A stretch of 64,000 bases of DNA from Curtobacterium sp. 'Ferrero' (GCF_002412165.1 NZ_NXIA01000002.1:1-64000); one strand, 5' to 3'; positions 33,317 through 44,180 are shown, counted from the stretch's first letter. A program made the numbers and translations. The notes: a model not told the origin generated them from the sequence alone.

Positions 33317-34300
33317 GTGAGCGTGGAGTTGAACACCGTGTACGTCGACAAGATCGCACCGATCGCGTGCCCGTCGCTCCAGGACACCTTCCGGATGCTC
33401 GACGAGCAGGGCGCGAGCGCGTGCATCGTGCTCCACCGGCCCGACGCGCAGGAGCTCGGCGACGTCGCGGTGGCCCTCGGTCTGCACGAGCTCGCGGTCG
33501 AGGACGCCGCCGAGGGCCACCAGCGCCCGAAGCTCGAGCGGTACGGGTCCACGCTGTTCGTCGTGCTGAAGCCCGCCGTCTACCACGACGACAAGGAGGA
33601 GGTCGAGTTCGGCGAGGTGCACGCCTTCGTCGGTGAGGACTTCTTCCTGGCGGTGGTGCCGGCCGACCCCCGCGGCCCGCAGGCGGTGCCGCGGGCGCTC
33701 AAGCGGATGAGCGGGAAGCCCGGCCTCGTGACCGCCGGTCCGCAGGCGCAGCTCTGGGCCCTCATGGACTCGATCGTGGACGGCTACGTGCCGGTCATCG
33801 ACGGGCTCGAGGAGGACATCAACCAGATCGAGCAGCAGCTGTTCGCCGGCGCCACCGGGGTGTCGAAGCGCATCTACGAGCTGTTCGGCGAGGTCGTCGA
33901 CTTCCAGCGCGCCGCCCGACCGCTCGTCTACATGATCGAGAACCTCCACCGCGGCGCCGAGAAGTACCACCTGCCGGTCGAGATGCAGCGGCGGTTCCGG
34001 GACGTCCTCGACCACGCCATCCGCACGGTCGAGCGGCTGGACACCTTCCGGCAGCTGCTGCAGAACGCCCTGACGGTCGACTCGACGCTCGCCGCGCAGA
34101 AGCAGAACGACGACACGAAGAAGATCTCCGGATGGGCGGCGATCCTCTTCGCTCCGACCCTCATCGCGGCGATCTACGGCATGAACTTCACGCACATGCC
34201 GGAGTTGTCCTGGCCGTACGGGTACCCGCTGGCGATCCTCGCGATGGTGGTGTTCGCCGTCGTCCTCTTCGTGGTGTTCAAGGTGAAACGCTGGTTCTGA
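33317..34300 (+). CDS. corA: CorA-like divalent-cation (Mg2+/Co2+) transport protein
   Basis: 327 aa. The soluble N-terminal domain (residues 1 to about 265) is followed by two C-terminal membrane helices. The essential YGMNF selectivity motif lies near residue 287, and VKRWF forms the C-terminal basic end. It should form a pentameric Mg2+ channel. A longer open frame reads from far upstream, but TACGGT at 33304-33309 lies 7 bases before GTG 33317 (MSVELNTVYV), so a leaderless GTG start is preferred. The antiporter gene follows. Confidence 0.88.
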   Translation: MSVELNTVYVDKIAPIACPSLQDTFRMLDEQGASACIVLHRPDAQELGDVAVALGLHELAVEDAAEGHQRPKLERYGSTLFVVLKPAVYHDDKEEVEFGEVHAFVGEDFFLAVVPADPRGPQAVPRALKRMSGKPGLVTAGPQAQLWALMDSIVDGYVPVIDGLEEDINQIEQQLFAGATGVSKRIYELFGEVVDFQRAARPLVYMIENLHRGAEKYHLPVEMQRRFRDVLDHAIRTVERLDTFRQLLQNALTVDSTLAAQKQNDDTKKISGWAAILFAPTLIAAIYGMNFTHMPELSWPYGYPLAILAMVVFAVVLFVVFKVKRWF

Positions 34301-34348
34301 CCCGGAAGTCGTGACCGCGAGCCCGTCCGCGCTCTCCGTCCCGTCTGG

Positions 34349-35452
34349 GTGGGCGCGGTGGGGGGAGCGGGTTCGCTCGGTTCCATGGGATCCCTGCCGC
34401 TGTGGCTGCTCGTCGTCATCTTCGTCGCCGGTGCGGCCGTGATCTGGGTCGCCGGCATCCAGCTGTCGAAGAGCACCGACATCCTCGACGACCGGCTGCA
34501 CCTCGGGAGCGCGCTGGGCGGTCTGATCGTCCTCGCCGTCGCGACGAACCTGCCCGAGATCGCGATCACCGTGAGCGCGGCGGCGTCCGGGAGCATCGAG
34601 GTCGCAGCGGGCAACATCCTCGGCGGCATCGCCCTGCAGACGGTCGTGATCGCGATCCTCGACGTGTTCGGCAAGCGTGGCAAAGGAGTGCGCCCGATCA
34701 CGTACCGTGCCGCGTCGCTGGGACTGGTGCTCGAGGCGATCGTCGTCGTGGCGGTCCTCGCGGTCGTCATCGCCGGCAGTCAGCTCCCACCGCGGCTCGT
34801 CGTCGCGCGCCTGACCCCCGACGTCGTGCTCATCGCCGCGATCTGGGTGGTCGGACTCTTCCTGGTCCAGCGCGCCGGCAAGCGGCTGCCCTGGCACGAG
34901 GACGGCGTCGCGCCGGACACGTCGACGCCGCGGCCGAGCGGACACCGCACGCGTGGGCACGACGAGCACCACCGGACGAGCACGGGCCGCGCGGCCGTCG
35001 TGTTCACGGCGTCCGCGGTGGCGACCCTGGTGGCCGGCGTCGTGCTCGAGCGCGCCGGGGACGCCGCATCGAGCCAGATCGGGCTCTCCGGGGTGCTGTT
35101 CGGCGCGACCGTGCTCGCCCTCGCGACGAGCCTGCCGGAGATCTCCACGGGCCTCCAGGCGGTCCGCCAGGGCGACGACAACCTCGCGATCAGCGACATC
35201 TTCGGCGGGAACGCCTTCCTGCCCGTGCTGTTCCTCGTCGCGACCGTCATCTCCGGGCGTGCCGTCCTCCCGCAGGCGAACGCGAGCGACGTGTACCTGA
35301 CGGCGATCGCCGCGCTGCTGACGCTCGTGTACGCGGTCGGCCTGGTCTTCCGTCCGCAGCGGCGCATCGCGGGGATGGGGATCGACTCGTTCGTCGTCGT
35401 GCTGCTCTACCTCGCCGGCGTCGGTGGCCTGGTGGCGATCGCCGTGCTCTGA
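34349..35452 (+). CDS. Sodium/calcium exchanger-family cation antiporter
   Basis: About 367 aa with ten or so membrane segments in two inverted halves. The repeats are GLIVLAVATNLPEIAITVSA and GATVLALATSLPEISTGLQA, each with the acidic N/S-LPE motif that binds cation in the CaCA superfamily. A His/Arg-rich cytoplasmic loop near residues 190-215 separates the halves. The start is uncertain: GTG 34349, GTG 34358 (leaderless-like spacing from CTGGGT) or ATG 34385. It lies directly after corA, so both may serve divalent-cation balance. Confidence 0.82.
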   Translation: MGAVGGAGSLGSMGSLPLWLLVVIFVAGAAVIWVAGIQLSKSTDILDDRLHLGSALGGLIVLAVATNLPEIAITVSAAASGSIEVAAGNILGGIALQTVVIAILDVFGKRGKGVRPITYRAASLGLVLEAIVVVAVLAVVIAGSQLPPRLVVARLTPDVVLIAAIWVVGLFLVQRAGKRLPWHEDGVAPDTSTPRPSGHRTRGHDEHHRTSTGRAAVVFTASAVATLVAGVVLERAGDAASSQIGLSGVLFGATVLALATSLPEISTGLQAVRQGDDNLAISDIFGGNAFLPVLFLVATVISGRAVLPQANASDVYLTAIAALLTLVYAVGLVFRPQRRIAGMGIDSFVVVLLYLAGVGGLVAIAVL

Positions 35453-35481
35453 CCGCTGGACGCGTCGGCGGAGGCGATTCG

Positions 35482-35500
35482 CTAGGCAGCCTAGTAACAT
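35482..35500. promoter_or_regulatory. Inverted repeat at the promoter of the 45-aa gene
   Basis: CTAGGCAGCCTAG (5-bp arms, 3-bp spacer) runs into TAGTAACAT, which contains a plausible -10 box about 30-38 bases before the small ORF. It could be a MarR-like operator; no regulator is adjacent. Confidence 0.4.
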
Positions 35501-35529
35501 GCCCGACGCCGACGAGACCGGAGGGAACG

Positions 35530-35667
35530 ATGACTGGTCTGCCACGCAACCCGGCCGACGACCCGGAGCGCCTCGGCGCGGAGCCCAACGACCTGGTCGA
35601 CTGGGTCACCGAGGGCTTCGACGTCGACCCCGCCGACCCTGCCGCCGGGGCGGTCGGCGGCGCCTGA
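35530..35667 (+). CDS. Hypothetical acidic small protein (45 aa)
   Basis: MTGLPRNPADDPERLG start, acidic middle (VDWVTEGFDVDPAD), Gly/Ala end. It has a strong GGAGGG ribosome site, a likely -10 box upstream and a complete frame, so it is probably a real gene, though I know no family. It is predicted soluble, without a signal or membrane segment. The longer plus-strand frame starting further upstream has no ribosome site. Confidence 0.5.
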   Translation: MTGLPRNPADDPERLGAEPNDLVDWVTEGFDVDPADPAAGAVGGA

Positions 35668-35740
35668 CCCGCCTCCCGTGCGTCCACAGGGCGGACGAGC
35701 GGACCGCACGCGGGGTCCGCCGGACGGGAGGCACGGCTCG
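35668..35740. repeat. CGGGAGGC-type element before the alpha-galactosidase
   Basis: CCGCCTCCCGTGCGTCC near 35671-35687 faces GGACGGGAGGCACGG near 35723-35737, an imperfect inverted repeat with an internal GGCGGAC/GGTCCGCC stem. It separates the small gene from the GH36 gene. Confidence 0.5.
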
Positions 35741-35870
35741 TCCCCGCCACGGGCCTGGCGTCCGTCGTCCGGTCGCCGCGCCGTCGTCCGCAAGCGCGGT
35801 CCGCGACCGGTCTGGGCCCGTGCGCGCGTCGCGCTTGCGCGCGACCGCGGTCGCCCGCCAAGGTCGGAGC

Positions 35871-37976
35871 ATGACCGACGTCGTCCACCTCACCGCCGAG
35901 GGTGTCTCCCTCGTCCTCGACTGTTCCCTGGGAGCGCTCCCAGCCGTCCTGCACTGGGGGTCGGCCCTCGGCCCGCTGGCGGACGCGGACCTCGTCGCGA
36001 TGGCGGCCGACCAGCCGCTCGTCGCGCCGAACGAGATGGACGTGCCCGTCCGGCTCGCGGTCCTGCCCGAGCCGCACCGGGGGTGGGGCGGACGACCCGG
36101 TGTCTCCGGCCACCGCGACGGACGCGACTGGTCGCCGGCGTTCACCGTCACCGACCTCGACGTGACGGAGCGCTCGGTGGTCGCGCGCGGCGCCGACGAC
36201 ACCGCCGGGCTCGCGGTGGTCCTCGAGGTCGAGCTCACCGCGTCCGGGCTCGTCCGCACCCGCGCCGAGGTGACGAACACCGGTCCGGGCGTCTACACCC
36301 TCGACGACGTCCACCTGGCGCTGCCCGTTCCGGACCGGGCGCGCGAGGTGCTCGACTTCGCCGGGCGCTGGGGCGGCGAGCGGACGCCGCAGCGGAGCGT
36401 CCTGCAGGTCGGCACCCACGAGCGCGACAACCGCCGTGGGCGCACCGGCCCGGACGCCGCCACGGTCCTGAGCGTCGGCGAGCCCGGCTTCGGCTTCGCG
36501 AGTGGCGAGGTGTGGGGCGTCCACACCGCCTGGAGCGGGAACCACCGGCACCTGGCCGAGCGACTCGCCACCGGTCGCCAGGTCGTCGGGGGCGGCGAGC
36601 TGCTGCTGCCCGGCGAGGTCCGGCTCGACACCGGGGCGTCGTACCGGACGCCGTGGGTGTACTTCGCGTACGGCCACGGGCTGGACGACCAGGCCCGCCG
36701 GTTCCACCGCTTCCTCCGGAGCCGCCCGCAGCACCCGTCCTCGCCGCGCCCGATGACGATCAACGTCTGGGAGGCCGTGTACTTCGACCACGACCTCGCG
36801 CGGCTCACCGACCTCGCCGAGCGCGCCGCGGCGCTCGGCGTCGAGCGGTACGTCCTCGACGACGGCTGGTTCCGGAACCGCCGCGACGACCACGCCGGCC
36901 TCGGCGACTGGTACGTCGACGAGGGGGTCTGGCCCGACGGGCTCGGTCCGCTCGTCGACCGGGTGCGCTCGCTCGGCATGCAGTTCGGCCTCTGGTTCGA
37001 ACCGGAGATGGTGAACGAGGACAGCGACCTCGCCCGCGCGCACCCGGAGTGGATCATGCAGGCCGACGGACGGCTGCCCCTGCGCTCCCGCGACCAGCAG
37101 GTGCTCGACCTCGCGATCCCCGAGGCGTTCGCGTACGTGCTCGAACGCATGACCGCCGTCATCGGCGAGTACGGCGTGGACTACGTCAAGTGGGACCACA
37201 ACCGCGACCTGCTCGAGGCAGGGTTCCCCGGCGGCGGGGCCGCCGTCCACGAGCAGACCCGTGCCACGTACCGGCTCATGGCGACGCTCAAGGAGCGGTT
37301 CCCGGCGCTGGAGATCGAGTCGTGCTCGTCCGGCGGCGCCCGCGTCGACCTCGGGGTGATCGAGCACACGGACCGGGTGTGGGTGTCCGACTGCATCGAC
37401 CCGCTCGAACGCCAGCGGATGCACCGGTGGACGCAGCAGCTCCTGCCGCCGGAGCTGCTCGGCGCGCACATCGCGAGCGGGACCAACCACACGACGGGCC
37501 GCCACCACGACCTCGCGTTCCGGGCCGGCACGGCGCTCGTCGGGCACCTCGGGATCGAGTGGGACCTCGCCCGCGCGACCGAGGACGAGCTCCGCGACCT
37601 CGCCGCGTGGACCGCGCTGTACAAGGAGCTCCGGCCGCTCCTGCACGGCGGCGACCTGGTCCGGCTCGACGAGGTCGACGAGACCCGCCTGGTGTACGGC
37701 ACCGTCGCTCCCGACCGGCGTTCGGCGGTGTTCTTCTTCGCGAGCACCGGCCGCTCCGACGTCTCGAACACGGGACGGATGCGCTTCCGCGACCTCGATC
37801 CCGACACGCGCTACCGCGTCGACCCCGTCGTCATCGGGGACGGGCACCTGCTGCGGGGGCCGGACTGGTGGTCGGGGCCGCGCGAGTTCACCGGCCGGGT
37901 GCTCGAGACCGTCGGGCTCCAGCCGCCCCAGACGCCGGCCGAGTGCGTGGTGCCGTTCCGCGTGACGGCGGTCTGA
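35871..37976 (+). CDS. Alpha-galactosidase, GH36
   Basis: 701 aa, typical for bacterial GH36. YVKWDHNRDL places the nucleophile at Asp442, and WVSDCIDPLERQRM the acid/base at Asp507. NVWEAVYFDHD, LDDGWFRNRRDD and GLWFEPEMVN build the barrel, and ESCSSGGARVDLG is the substrate loop. It cleaves terminal alpha-galactose from raffinose-type sugars. No signal peptide is visible, so it acts in the cytoplasm, yet no sugar transporter adjoins. The ATG at 35871 comes 6 bases after CAAGGT. Confidence 0.92.
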   Translation: MTDVVHLTAEGVSLVLDCSLGALPAVLHWGSALGPLADADLVAMAADQPLVAPNEMDVPVRLAVLPEPHRGWGGRPGVSGHRDGRDWSPAFTVTDLDVTERSVVARGADDTAGLAVVLEVELTASGLVRTRAEVTNTGPGVYTLDDVHLALPVPDRAREVLDFAGRWGGERTPQRSVLQVGTHERDNRRGRTGPDAATVLSVGEPGFGFASGEVWGVHTAWSGNHRHLAERLATGRQVVGGGELLLPGEVRLDTGASYRTPWVYFAYGHGLDDQARRFHRFLRSRPQHPSSPRPMTINVWEAVYFDHDLARLTDLAERAAALGVERYVLDDGWFRNRRDDHAGLGDWYVDEGVWPDGLGPLVDRVRSLGMQFGLWFEPEMVNEDSDLARAHPEWIMQADGRLPLRSRDQQVLDLAIPEAFAYVLERMTAVIGEYGVDYVKWDHNRDLLEAGFPGGGAAVHEQTRATYRLMATLKERFPALEIESCSSGGARVDLGVIEHTDRVWVSDCIDPLERQRMHRWTQQLLPPELLGAHIASGTNHTTGRHHDLAFRAGTALVGHLGIEWDLARATEDELRDLAAWTALYKELRPLLHGGDLVRLDEVDETRLVYGTVAPDRRSAVFFFASTGRSDVSNTGRMRFRDLDPDTRYRVDPVVIGDGHLLRGPDWWSGPREFTGRVLETVGLQPPQTPAECVVPFRVTAV

Positions 37977-38032
37977 CCGGCGCCGGAGCGGACGACCCGG
38001 GCGGGGCCCCGGCCGTCGGTACGCTGGTGCGC

Positions 38033-39316
38033 ATGCCGCGTTCCGGTCACGCCACCCCCGTCTGGGCGTTCCGCCTCGGCATCGTCACCGCCCTCGTCGG
38101 CGTCGCCGGCGGCATCGCCGGGATCGCGGTGTGGCTCGCGCTGCAGCTCATCCAGTTCGTCGCGTTCGGGTACCCGTACGGCGGGCACCGGGAAGCGGCG
38201 GACGCCCCCTCGGCGTGGAACCGCTTCCTCGCGCTCGCCGCGGCCGGGGTGCTCACCGGCGTCGCCTGGTGGGCGCTCCGGCGGTGGGCGCGGCCGACGG
38301 TGGCGGTCACGGCGGCCGTGTCGGGGAAGCGCATGCCGACCTTCTCGACCGTCGCGAACGCCGGCGTGCAGATCCTGGCGGTCGGGCTCGGCGCCTCGAT
38401 CGGCAAGGAGGTCGCGCCGCGCGAGGTCGGCGCCTGGCTCGCCCAGCGGATCACCGCCCGGGCCGGGCTGACCGCACGCGAGACCCGGATCCTCGTGGCG
38501 TGCGGCGCGGCGGCGGGCCTCGCCGCGGTCTACGACGTCCCGCTCGGCGGCGCGCTCTTCGCCGTCGAGGTGCTGCTCGGCGAACTGACCTTCGCGACCG
38601 CGCTGCCCGCCTTCGCGACGAGCGCCATCGCCGCGTTCGTCGCCCGCGCGGTGATCCCCGACGAGGTGCTCTACCACGTGCCCGCGATGCCGATGTCGCC
38701 GTCGCTGCTCGTCTGGTCGGTGGTGGTCGGCCCGGTGCTCGGGATCGCCGGCGTGGGGTTCGTCAAGGCGACGAACCGGTTGCAGCGGACGGCACCGAAG
38801 GGCTGGGTGCTCCTCGTCGTGCTCCCGGTGGCGTTCGCGCTCGTCGGGTTGGTCGCCGTGCCGTTCCCCGAGGTCCTCGGCAACGGACGGGCGCTCGGGA
38901 TCGTCGCGATGAACACCTCGCTCGACGACGCCTCGGTGCTCGGGCTCGCACCGATCCTCCTCCTGCTCGTCCTGGGCCTGGCGAAGACCGCGACCACCTC
39001 CCTCACCATCGGGGCCGGCGCGGTGGGCGGGACCCTCACCCCGTCGATCGCGATCGGCTCGGCGGTCGGGGGAGCGCTCGGCGGAGCGTGGATGCTCCTC
39101 TGGCCGGCGGACGGGCCCTCGCTGGCGTCCTTCGCGTTCGTCGGGGCGGCGGCGTTCCTCGCGACCACCATGCGGGCACCGTTCACGGCGCTCGTCCTCG
39201 TGGTCGAGTTCACCCAGCAGGGCACCGACATCCTCATCCCGTCGCTGCTCGCCGTCAGCGGTTCCGTCGCGGTCGGGTACGTGCTCGCCCGACGCCGGAG
39301 CGCCCAGATGGCGTGA
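38033..39316 (+). CDS. CLC-family chloride channel or Cl-/H+ antiporter
   Basis: 427 aa with many membrane helices. GLGASIGKEVAPREVGAWLAQ is a variant of the CLC motif GxxExP, with KEVAP in place of REGP. GLAAVYDVPLGGALFAVEVLLGEL is the second diagnostic helix, and GAVGGTLTPSIAIGSAVGG the third. TACGCT at 38020-38025 lies 7 bases before the ATG, indicating a leaderless start. The coding end and stop codon belong to a 31-bp tandem array. Whether it is a channel or an exchanger cannot be decided here. Confidence 0.88.
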   Translation: MPRSGHATPVWAFRLGIVTALVGVAGGIAGIAVWLALQLIQFVAFGYPYGGHREAADAPSAWNRFLALAAAGVLTGVAWWALRRWARPTVAVTAAVSGKRMPTFSTVANAGVQILAVGLGASIGKEVAPREVGAWLAQRITARAGLTARETRILVACGAAAGLAAVYDVPLGGALFAVEVLLGELTFATALPAFATSAIAAFVARAVIPDEVLYHVPAMPMSPSLLVWSVVVGPVLGIAGVGFVKATNRLQRTAPKGWVLLVVLPVAFALVGLVAVPFPEVLGNGRALGIVAMNTSLDDASVLGLAPILLLLVLGLAKTATTSLTIGAGAVGGTLTPSIAIGSAVGGALGGAWMLLWPADGPSLASFAFVGAAAFLATTMRAPFTALVLVVEFTQQGTDILIPSLLAVSGSVAVGYVLARRRSAQMA

Positions 39317-39385
39317 CGCCGGTCCCCGGAGCGCCCCGACGGCGTGATGTCCGGCCGCGGAGTGCCCGGACGCCGTGACGCCCGA
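39283..39385. repeat. 31-bp tandem array across the clc stop codon
   Basis: TGACGCC at 39314 (the real stop), TGATGTC at 39345 and TGACGCC at 39376 are 31 bp apart. The intervening CGGAG-GC-CCGACGGCG segments align. A degenerate copy precedes in the coding end from about 39283. Confidence 0.7.
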
Positions 39386-39452
39386 CGCTCCGGACGCCTA
39401 CCATCGGCCGCACACGGGGCAGACCGGCCCCGACCGAGTGGAGGAGCCGATC

Positions 39453-39665
39453 ATGGCCGGGTTCGACGACATCACCAAGAAGGCGCAGGGCTTCCTGCAG
39501 GACGGCAAGGTCCAGGACGCCCTGAAGAGCGAGAAGGCGGAGGACGTCAGCGACAAGATCCTCGACGGCGTGGCCGACGCCGTGAAGAAGGCGACGGGCG
39601 GCAAGTTCGACGACAAGATCGACAGCGCCCGCGACACCGCCGACAAGCACATCGGCAACGAGTAG
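39453..39665 (+). CDS. MT0933/Rv0909-like antitoxin-family small protein
   Basis: 70 aa, hydrophilic and Lys/Asp-rich: MAGFDDITKKAQGFLQDGK start, then ILDGVADAVKKATGGKFDDKID and ADKHIGNE. The K-TGGK-DDKID repeat is that of the MT0933-like family, named after the antitoxin of the Rv0909-Rv0910 pair. No SRPBCC-type toxin gene adjoins; the only SRPBCC gene in the window is at 46288. GGAGGAG-like sequence precedes the ATG. It may be a stand-alone stress-related small protein. Confidence 0.65.
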   Translation: MAGFDDITKKAQGFLQDGKVQDALKSEKAEDVSDKILDGVADAVKKATGGKFDDKIDSARDTADKHIGNE

Positions 39666-39747
39666 CGCGGGGGCCCCGCGCAGCGGCCACGGGGTCCGAC
39701 TGGACGTCGGCGGGAACAACGACCACGATTGACGGGTCGTCCCGTGA

Positions 39748-41519
<1,772 letters not shown>

Positions 41520-41522
<3 letters not shown>

Positions 41523-41586
41523 CACGACCCGTCGCGCGACGCCCGTCGAGTGACGCCCGCCGCGCGACGCCCGCCGCGGGACGCCC
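41520..41586. repeat. 14-bp tandem array from the sufU stop codon
   Basis: GACGCCC starts at 41538, 41552, 41566 and 41580, exactly 14 bp apart with CGCGC/CGAGT-type linkers. A related GACACGACCC segment begins in the sufU TGA itself. Confidence 0.7.
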
Positions 41587-41607
41587 AGCGCCACCGCAGC
41601 CGCGCCC

Positions 41608-42564
41608 TCAGCGACCCCGGCGCGACGCCGACCAGGTCTCGCGGGGCAGTTCGCCGAACTCGCTGCGGTAGCTGCTCGCGAACCGTCCGAGGTGCCCGAA
41701 GCCGACCGCGCGCGCCACGTCCCCGACGCTCTCGGCGGTGCCCGACTCCAGCTCCTCGCGGGCGAGCAGCAGCCGGATGCGCCGGAGGTACACGGTGGGG
41801 GTGACCCCGTGGTGCCGACGGAACGCGTCCTGCAGTCCGCGCACGCTGAGGCCCGCCGCGTCGGCGACGTCCTCGACCGAGATCGGCTCGCGCGCGTGCT
41901 CGAGCAGGAACCCCTCGGCGCGGGCGAAGCGGGCGGCCGCGGCGGTGGGTGGCGGACCGTCCTCGCCGACCGGCCAGTGCGGGATCGCGGTGAGGAGGCC
42001 CGCGGCGGCGAACCGGGTCAGCTCCCGTTCGCGTTCCTCGGGCACGTCGCCGGGACCGCGCAGGACCTCGGCCGCGACGGTCCGCACCATCAGCCACCAG
42101 GCGGCGAGCTCCGGTCCCTCCGGGATGTGGTGCGGCTGGAACTCGATCGGCCCGGCGCGCCAGGCACCCCGCTCGGCGGCGACGGCCTCGACGGTGGAAC
42201 GGTCGATGCGGATGAGGTCGAGCTCGTACCCGCACCACCGGACCTGCTGCGGGTCGTGCCGGAACAGCGACGGCCGCCCGGTGGGCACGTCGTGGTCGTC
42301 GTCGACCGAGCCGGTGCCGGACTTCAGCCAGAACAGGACCATCGCGGTCTCGGCGACCACCTCGCCGCGGACGTCCCCCGTGCACGACGACGACCACAGC
42401 GACAGCAGGTCGGTGCCGCGTCGTCGGGCGTCGAACGAGAACGGGCCCTCACCGGGGTCGACGTCGACCCGTCGCAGGTCGGGCAGCCCGAGCAGGTGCT
42501 CGGCGGCGCGCTCGGGCTCCGCGGTACGGACGGACCACCGGGTCCGCTGAATGGTCTGGGGCAC
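41608..42564 (-). CDS. AraC-family transcriptional regulator
   Basis: 318 aa. The C-terminal HTH_18 module reads ISVEDVADAAGLSVRGLQDAFRRHHGVTPTVYLRR and then SVGDVARAVGFGHLGRFASSYRSEFGELP. The N-terminal ~170 residues resemble the AraC-binding-like sensor of the 28105 regulator. It is divergent from the flavin monooxygenase at 42773, so it may control that gene; its ligand is unknown. The GTG start at 42564 has CAGGAT 6 bases upstream, a possible leaderless -10 box. Confidence 0.82.
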   Translation of the reverse strand: MPQTIQRTRWSVRTAEPERAAEHLLGLPDLRRVDVDPGEGPFSFDARRRGTDLLSLWSSSCTGDVRGEVVAETAMVLFWLKSGTGSVDDDHDVPTGRPSLFRHDPQQVRWCGYELDLIRIDRSTVEAVAAERGAWRAGPIEFQPHHIPEGPELAAWWLMVRTVAAEVLRGPGDVPEERERELTRFAAAGLLTAIPHWPVGEDGPPPTAAAARFARAEGFLLEHAREPISVEDVADAAGLSVRGLQDAFRRHHGVTPTVYLRRIRLLLAREELESGTAESVGDVARAVGFGHLGRFASSYRSEFGELPRETWSASRRGR

Positions 42565-42772
42565 CCCTGCATCCTGCCGCGCCGAGGGCCGCCGTGTCCG
42601 GACGTCCGCTGCACGCCACCCCCGGCGCGGAGGCGACCGGTCTGCCGGTCCCCGCCGGTCTGTCTGGTTTCACCCGGCTGGAGGGGCCGCCTCGCGCCTC
42701 CCGGCCGACGCGGCGTGTCACACGACGCAACGCGCGTGGCGGACGCGGCCGACCGCCCGTAGCGTCACGACC

Positions 42773-44176
42773 GTGACGACCAACGGCGCCCCTCGGCAGA
42801 TCCGCTTCAACGCGTTCGACATGAACTGCGTCGCGCACCAGTCCTCCGGGCTGTGGCGCCACCCCCGCGACCGCTCGCGGCACTACAACGACCTGTCCTA
42901 CTGGACGGAGCTGGCCAAGACGCTCGAGTCGGGCGCCTTCGACGGCATCTTCATCGCCGACGTCCTCGGCACCTACGACGTGTACGGCGGCTCGAACGAG
43001 TCGGCGCTCCGCACCGGGTCGCAGGTCCCCGTGAACGACCCGGTCCTGCTCGTGTCGGCGATGGCCGCCGTGACCGAGCACCTCGGGTTCGGGATCACGG
43101 CCGGCACTGCCTACGAGCACCCGTACCCGTTCGCCCGACGCATGTCGACGCTCGACCACCTCACGAAGGGCCGCATCGGCTGGAACGTCGTCACCGGCTA
43201 CCTGCCCAGCGCGGCGCGCAACATGGGGCAGACCGACCAGCTCTCGCACGACGACCGCTACGACGTGGCCGACGAGTACCTCGAGGTCCTCTACAAGCTG
43301 TGGGAGGGGTCGTGGGAGGACGACGCCGTCGTCGAGGACCGCGAGACCGGCGTGTTCACCGACCCGGCGAAGGTGCACCCGATCGAGCACCACGGCGAGC
43401 ACTTCGACGTGCCGGGCATCCACCTGTCCGAGCCGTCCGTGCAGCGGAGCCCCGTCATCTACCAGGCGGGAGCGTCGCCGCGCGGCGTCCGCTTCGCGGC
43501 CGAGAACGCCGAGGCCGTCTTCGTCGGCGCACCGACGCTGCCGCAGCTGGCAGCGACGGTCACGAAGATCCGGGACGCCCTGGAGGCGGCTGGTCGCGAC
43601 CGGTACGCGGCTCGCGTCTACTCGCTGCTCACCGTGATCACCGACGCCACCGACGAGGCCGCCCAGGCGAAGTACGAGGACTACCTGTCGTACGCGTCCG
43701 AGGAGGGCGCGCTGGTGCTCAACTCCGGGTGGATGGGCGTCGACCTGTCGCAGTGGGACCTCGACGAGCCGCTCGGCGACGTCGAGTCGAACGCGATCCA
43801 GTCCGTGGCGGCGAACATCTCCGCGGCCGAGGGCACCGACGGGTCGAAGTGGACGATCCGCGACCTCGCCCGGCACACCGCGATCGGCGGCCTCGGGCCG
43901 GTCGCGGTCGGCTCCGGTGCCACCATCGCGGACACGCTGCAGCGGATCCAGGAGCAGACCGACGTCGACGGGTTCAACCTCGCCTACGCGGTGACGCCGG
44001 GCACGTGGGAGGACGTCATCGAGTTCGTCATCCCCGAGCTCCGGGCCCGCGGCGCCTACCCCGAGGGGTACGTCGAGGGGTCGCTCCGCCACAAGCTGCA
44101 CGGCCGCGGGGACCGGCTGCCGGAGGAGCACCGAGGCGCGGCCTTCCGGCTCCGTCAGGACCAGGTCGTAGGCTGA
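42773..44176 (+). CDS. FMN-dependent monooxygenase, NtaA/SnaA/DmoA family (luciferase-like)
   Basis: 467 aa. The group-specific blocks are RFNAFDMNCVAHQSSGLWRHPRD, FIADVLGTYDVYGGS, GRIGWNVVTGYLPSAARNMG and SPVIYQAGASPRGVRFAAENAEAVF. The family uses reduced FMN and oxygen on sulfur compounds, nitrilotriacetate or similar; dimethyl sulfide/sulfone-type substrates would fit the nearby sulfur genes but are not proven. TAGCGT lies 7 bases before the GTG at 42773, so leaderless. A flavin reductase is not adjacent. Confidence 0.88.
   Translation: MTTNGAPRQIRFNAFDMNCVAHQSSGLWRHPRDRSRHYNDLSYWTELAKTLESGAFDGIFIADVLGTYDVYGGSNESALRTGSQVPVNDPVLLVSAMAAVTEHLGFGITAGTAYEHPYPFARRMSTLDHLTKGRIGWNVVTGYLPSAARNMGQTDQLSHDDRYDVADEYLEVLYKLWEGSWEDDAVVEDRETGVFTDPAKVHPIEHHGEHFDVPGIHLSEPSVQRSPVIYQAGASPRGVRFAAENAEAVFVGAPTLPQLAATVTKIRDALEAAGRDRYAARVYSLLTVITDATDEAAQAKYEDYLSYASEEGALVLNSGWMGVDLSQWDLDEPLGDVESNAIQSVAANISAAEGTDGSKWTIRDLARHTAIGGLGPVAVGSGATIADTLQRIQEQTDVDGFNLAYAVTPGTWEDVIEFVIPELRARGAYPEGYVEGSLRHKLHGRGDRLPEEHRGAAFRLRQDQVVG
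44169..44174 (+). promoter_or_regulatory. -10 box overlapping the monooxygenase stop codon
   Basis: TAGGCT at 44169-44174 includes the T of the upstream TGA and lies 6 bases before the GTG of the GNAT gene. The acetyltransferase thus seems to have its own leaderless promoter in the end of its neighbour. Confidence 0.5.
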
Positions 44177-44180
44177 CGAC

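Noticed and set aside
32429..35545. Giant minus-strand frame joining the TspO-like gene with sequence opposite CorA and the antiporter
   Set aside because: Only the last 269 codons have membrane-protein character and a ribosome site. The rest is antisense to two plus-strand genes.
39453..39665. CsbD-family stress protein
   Set aside because: Similar size and charge, but the K-TGGK-DDKID pattern fits the MT0933-like family better.
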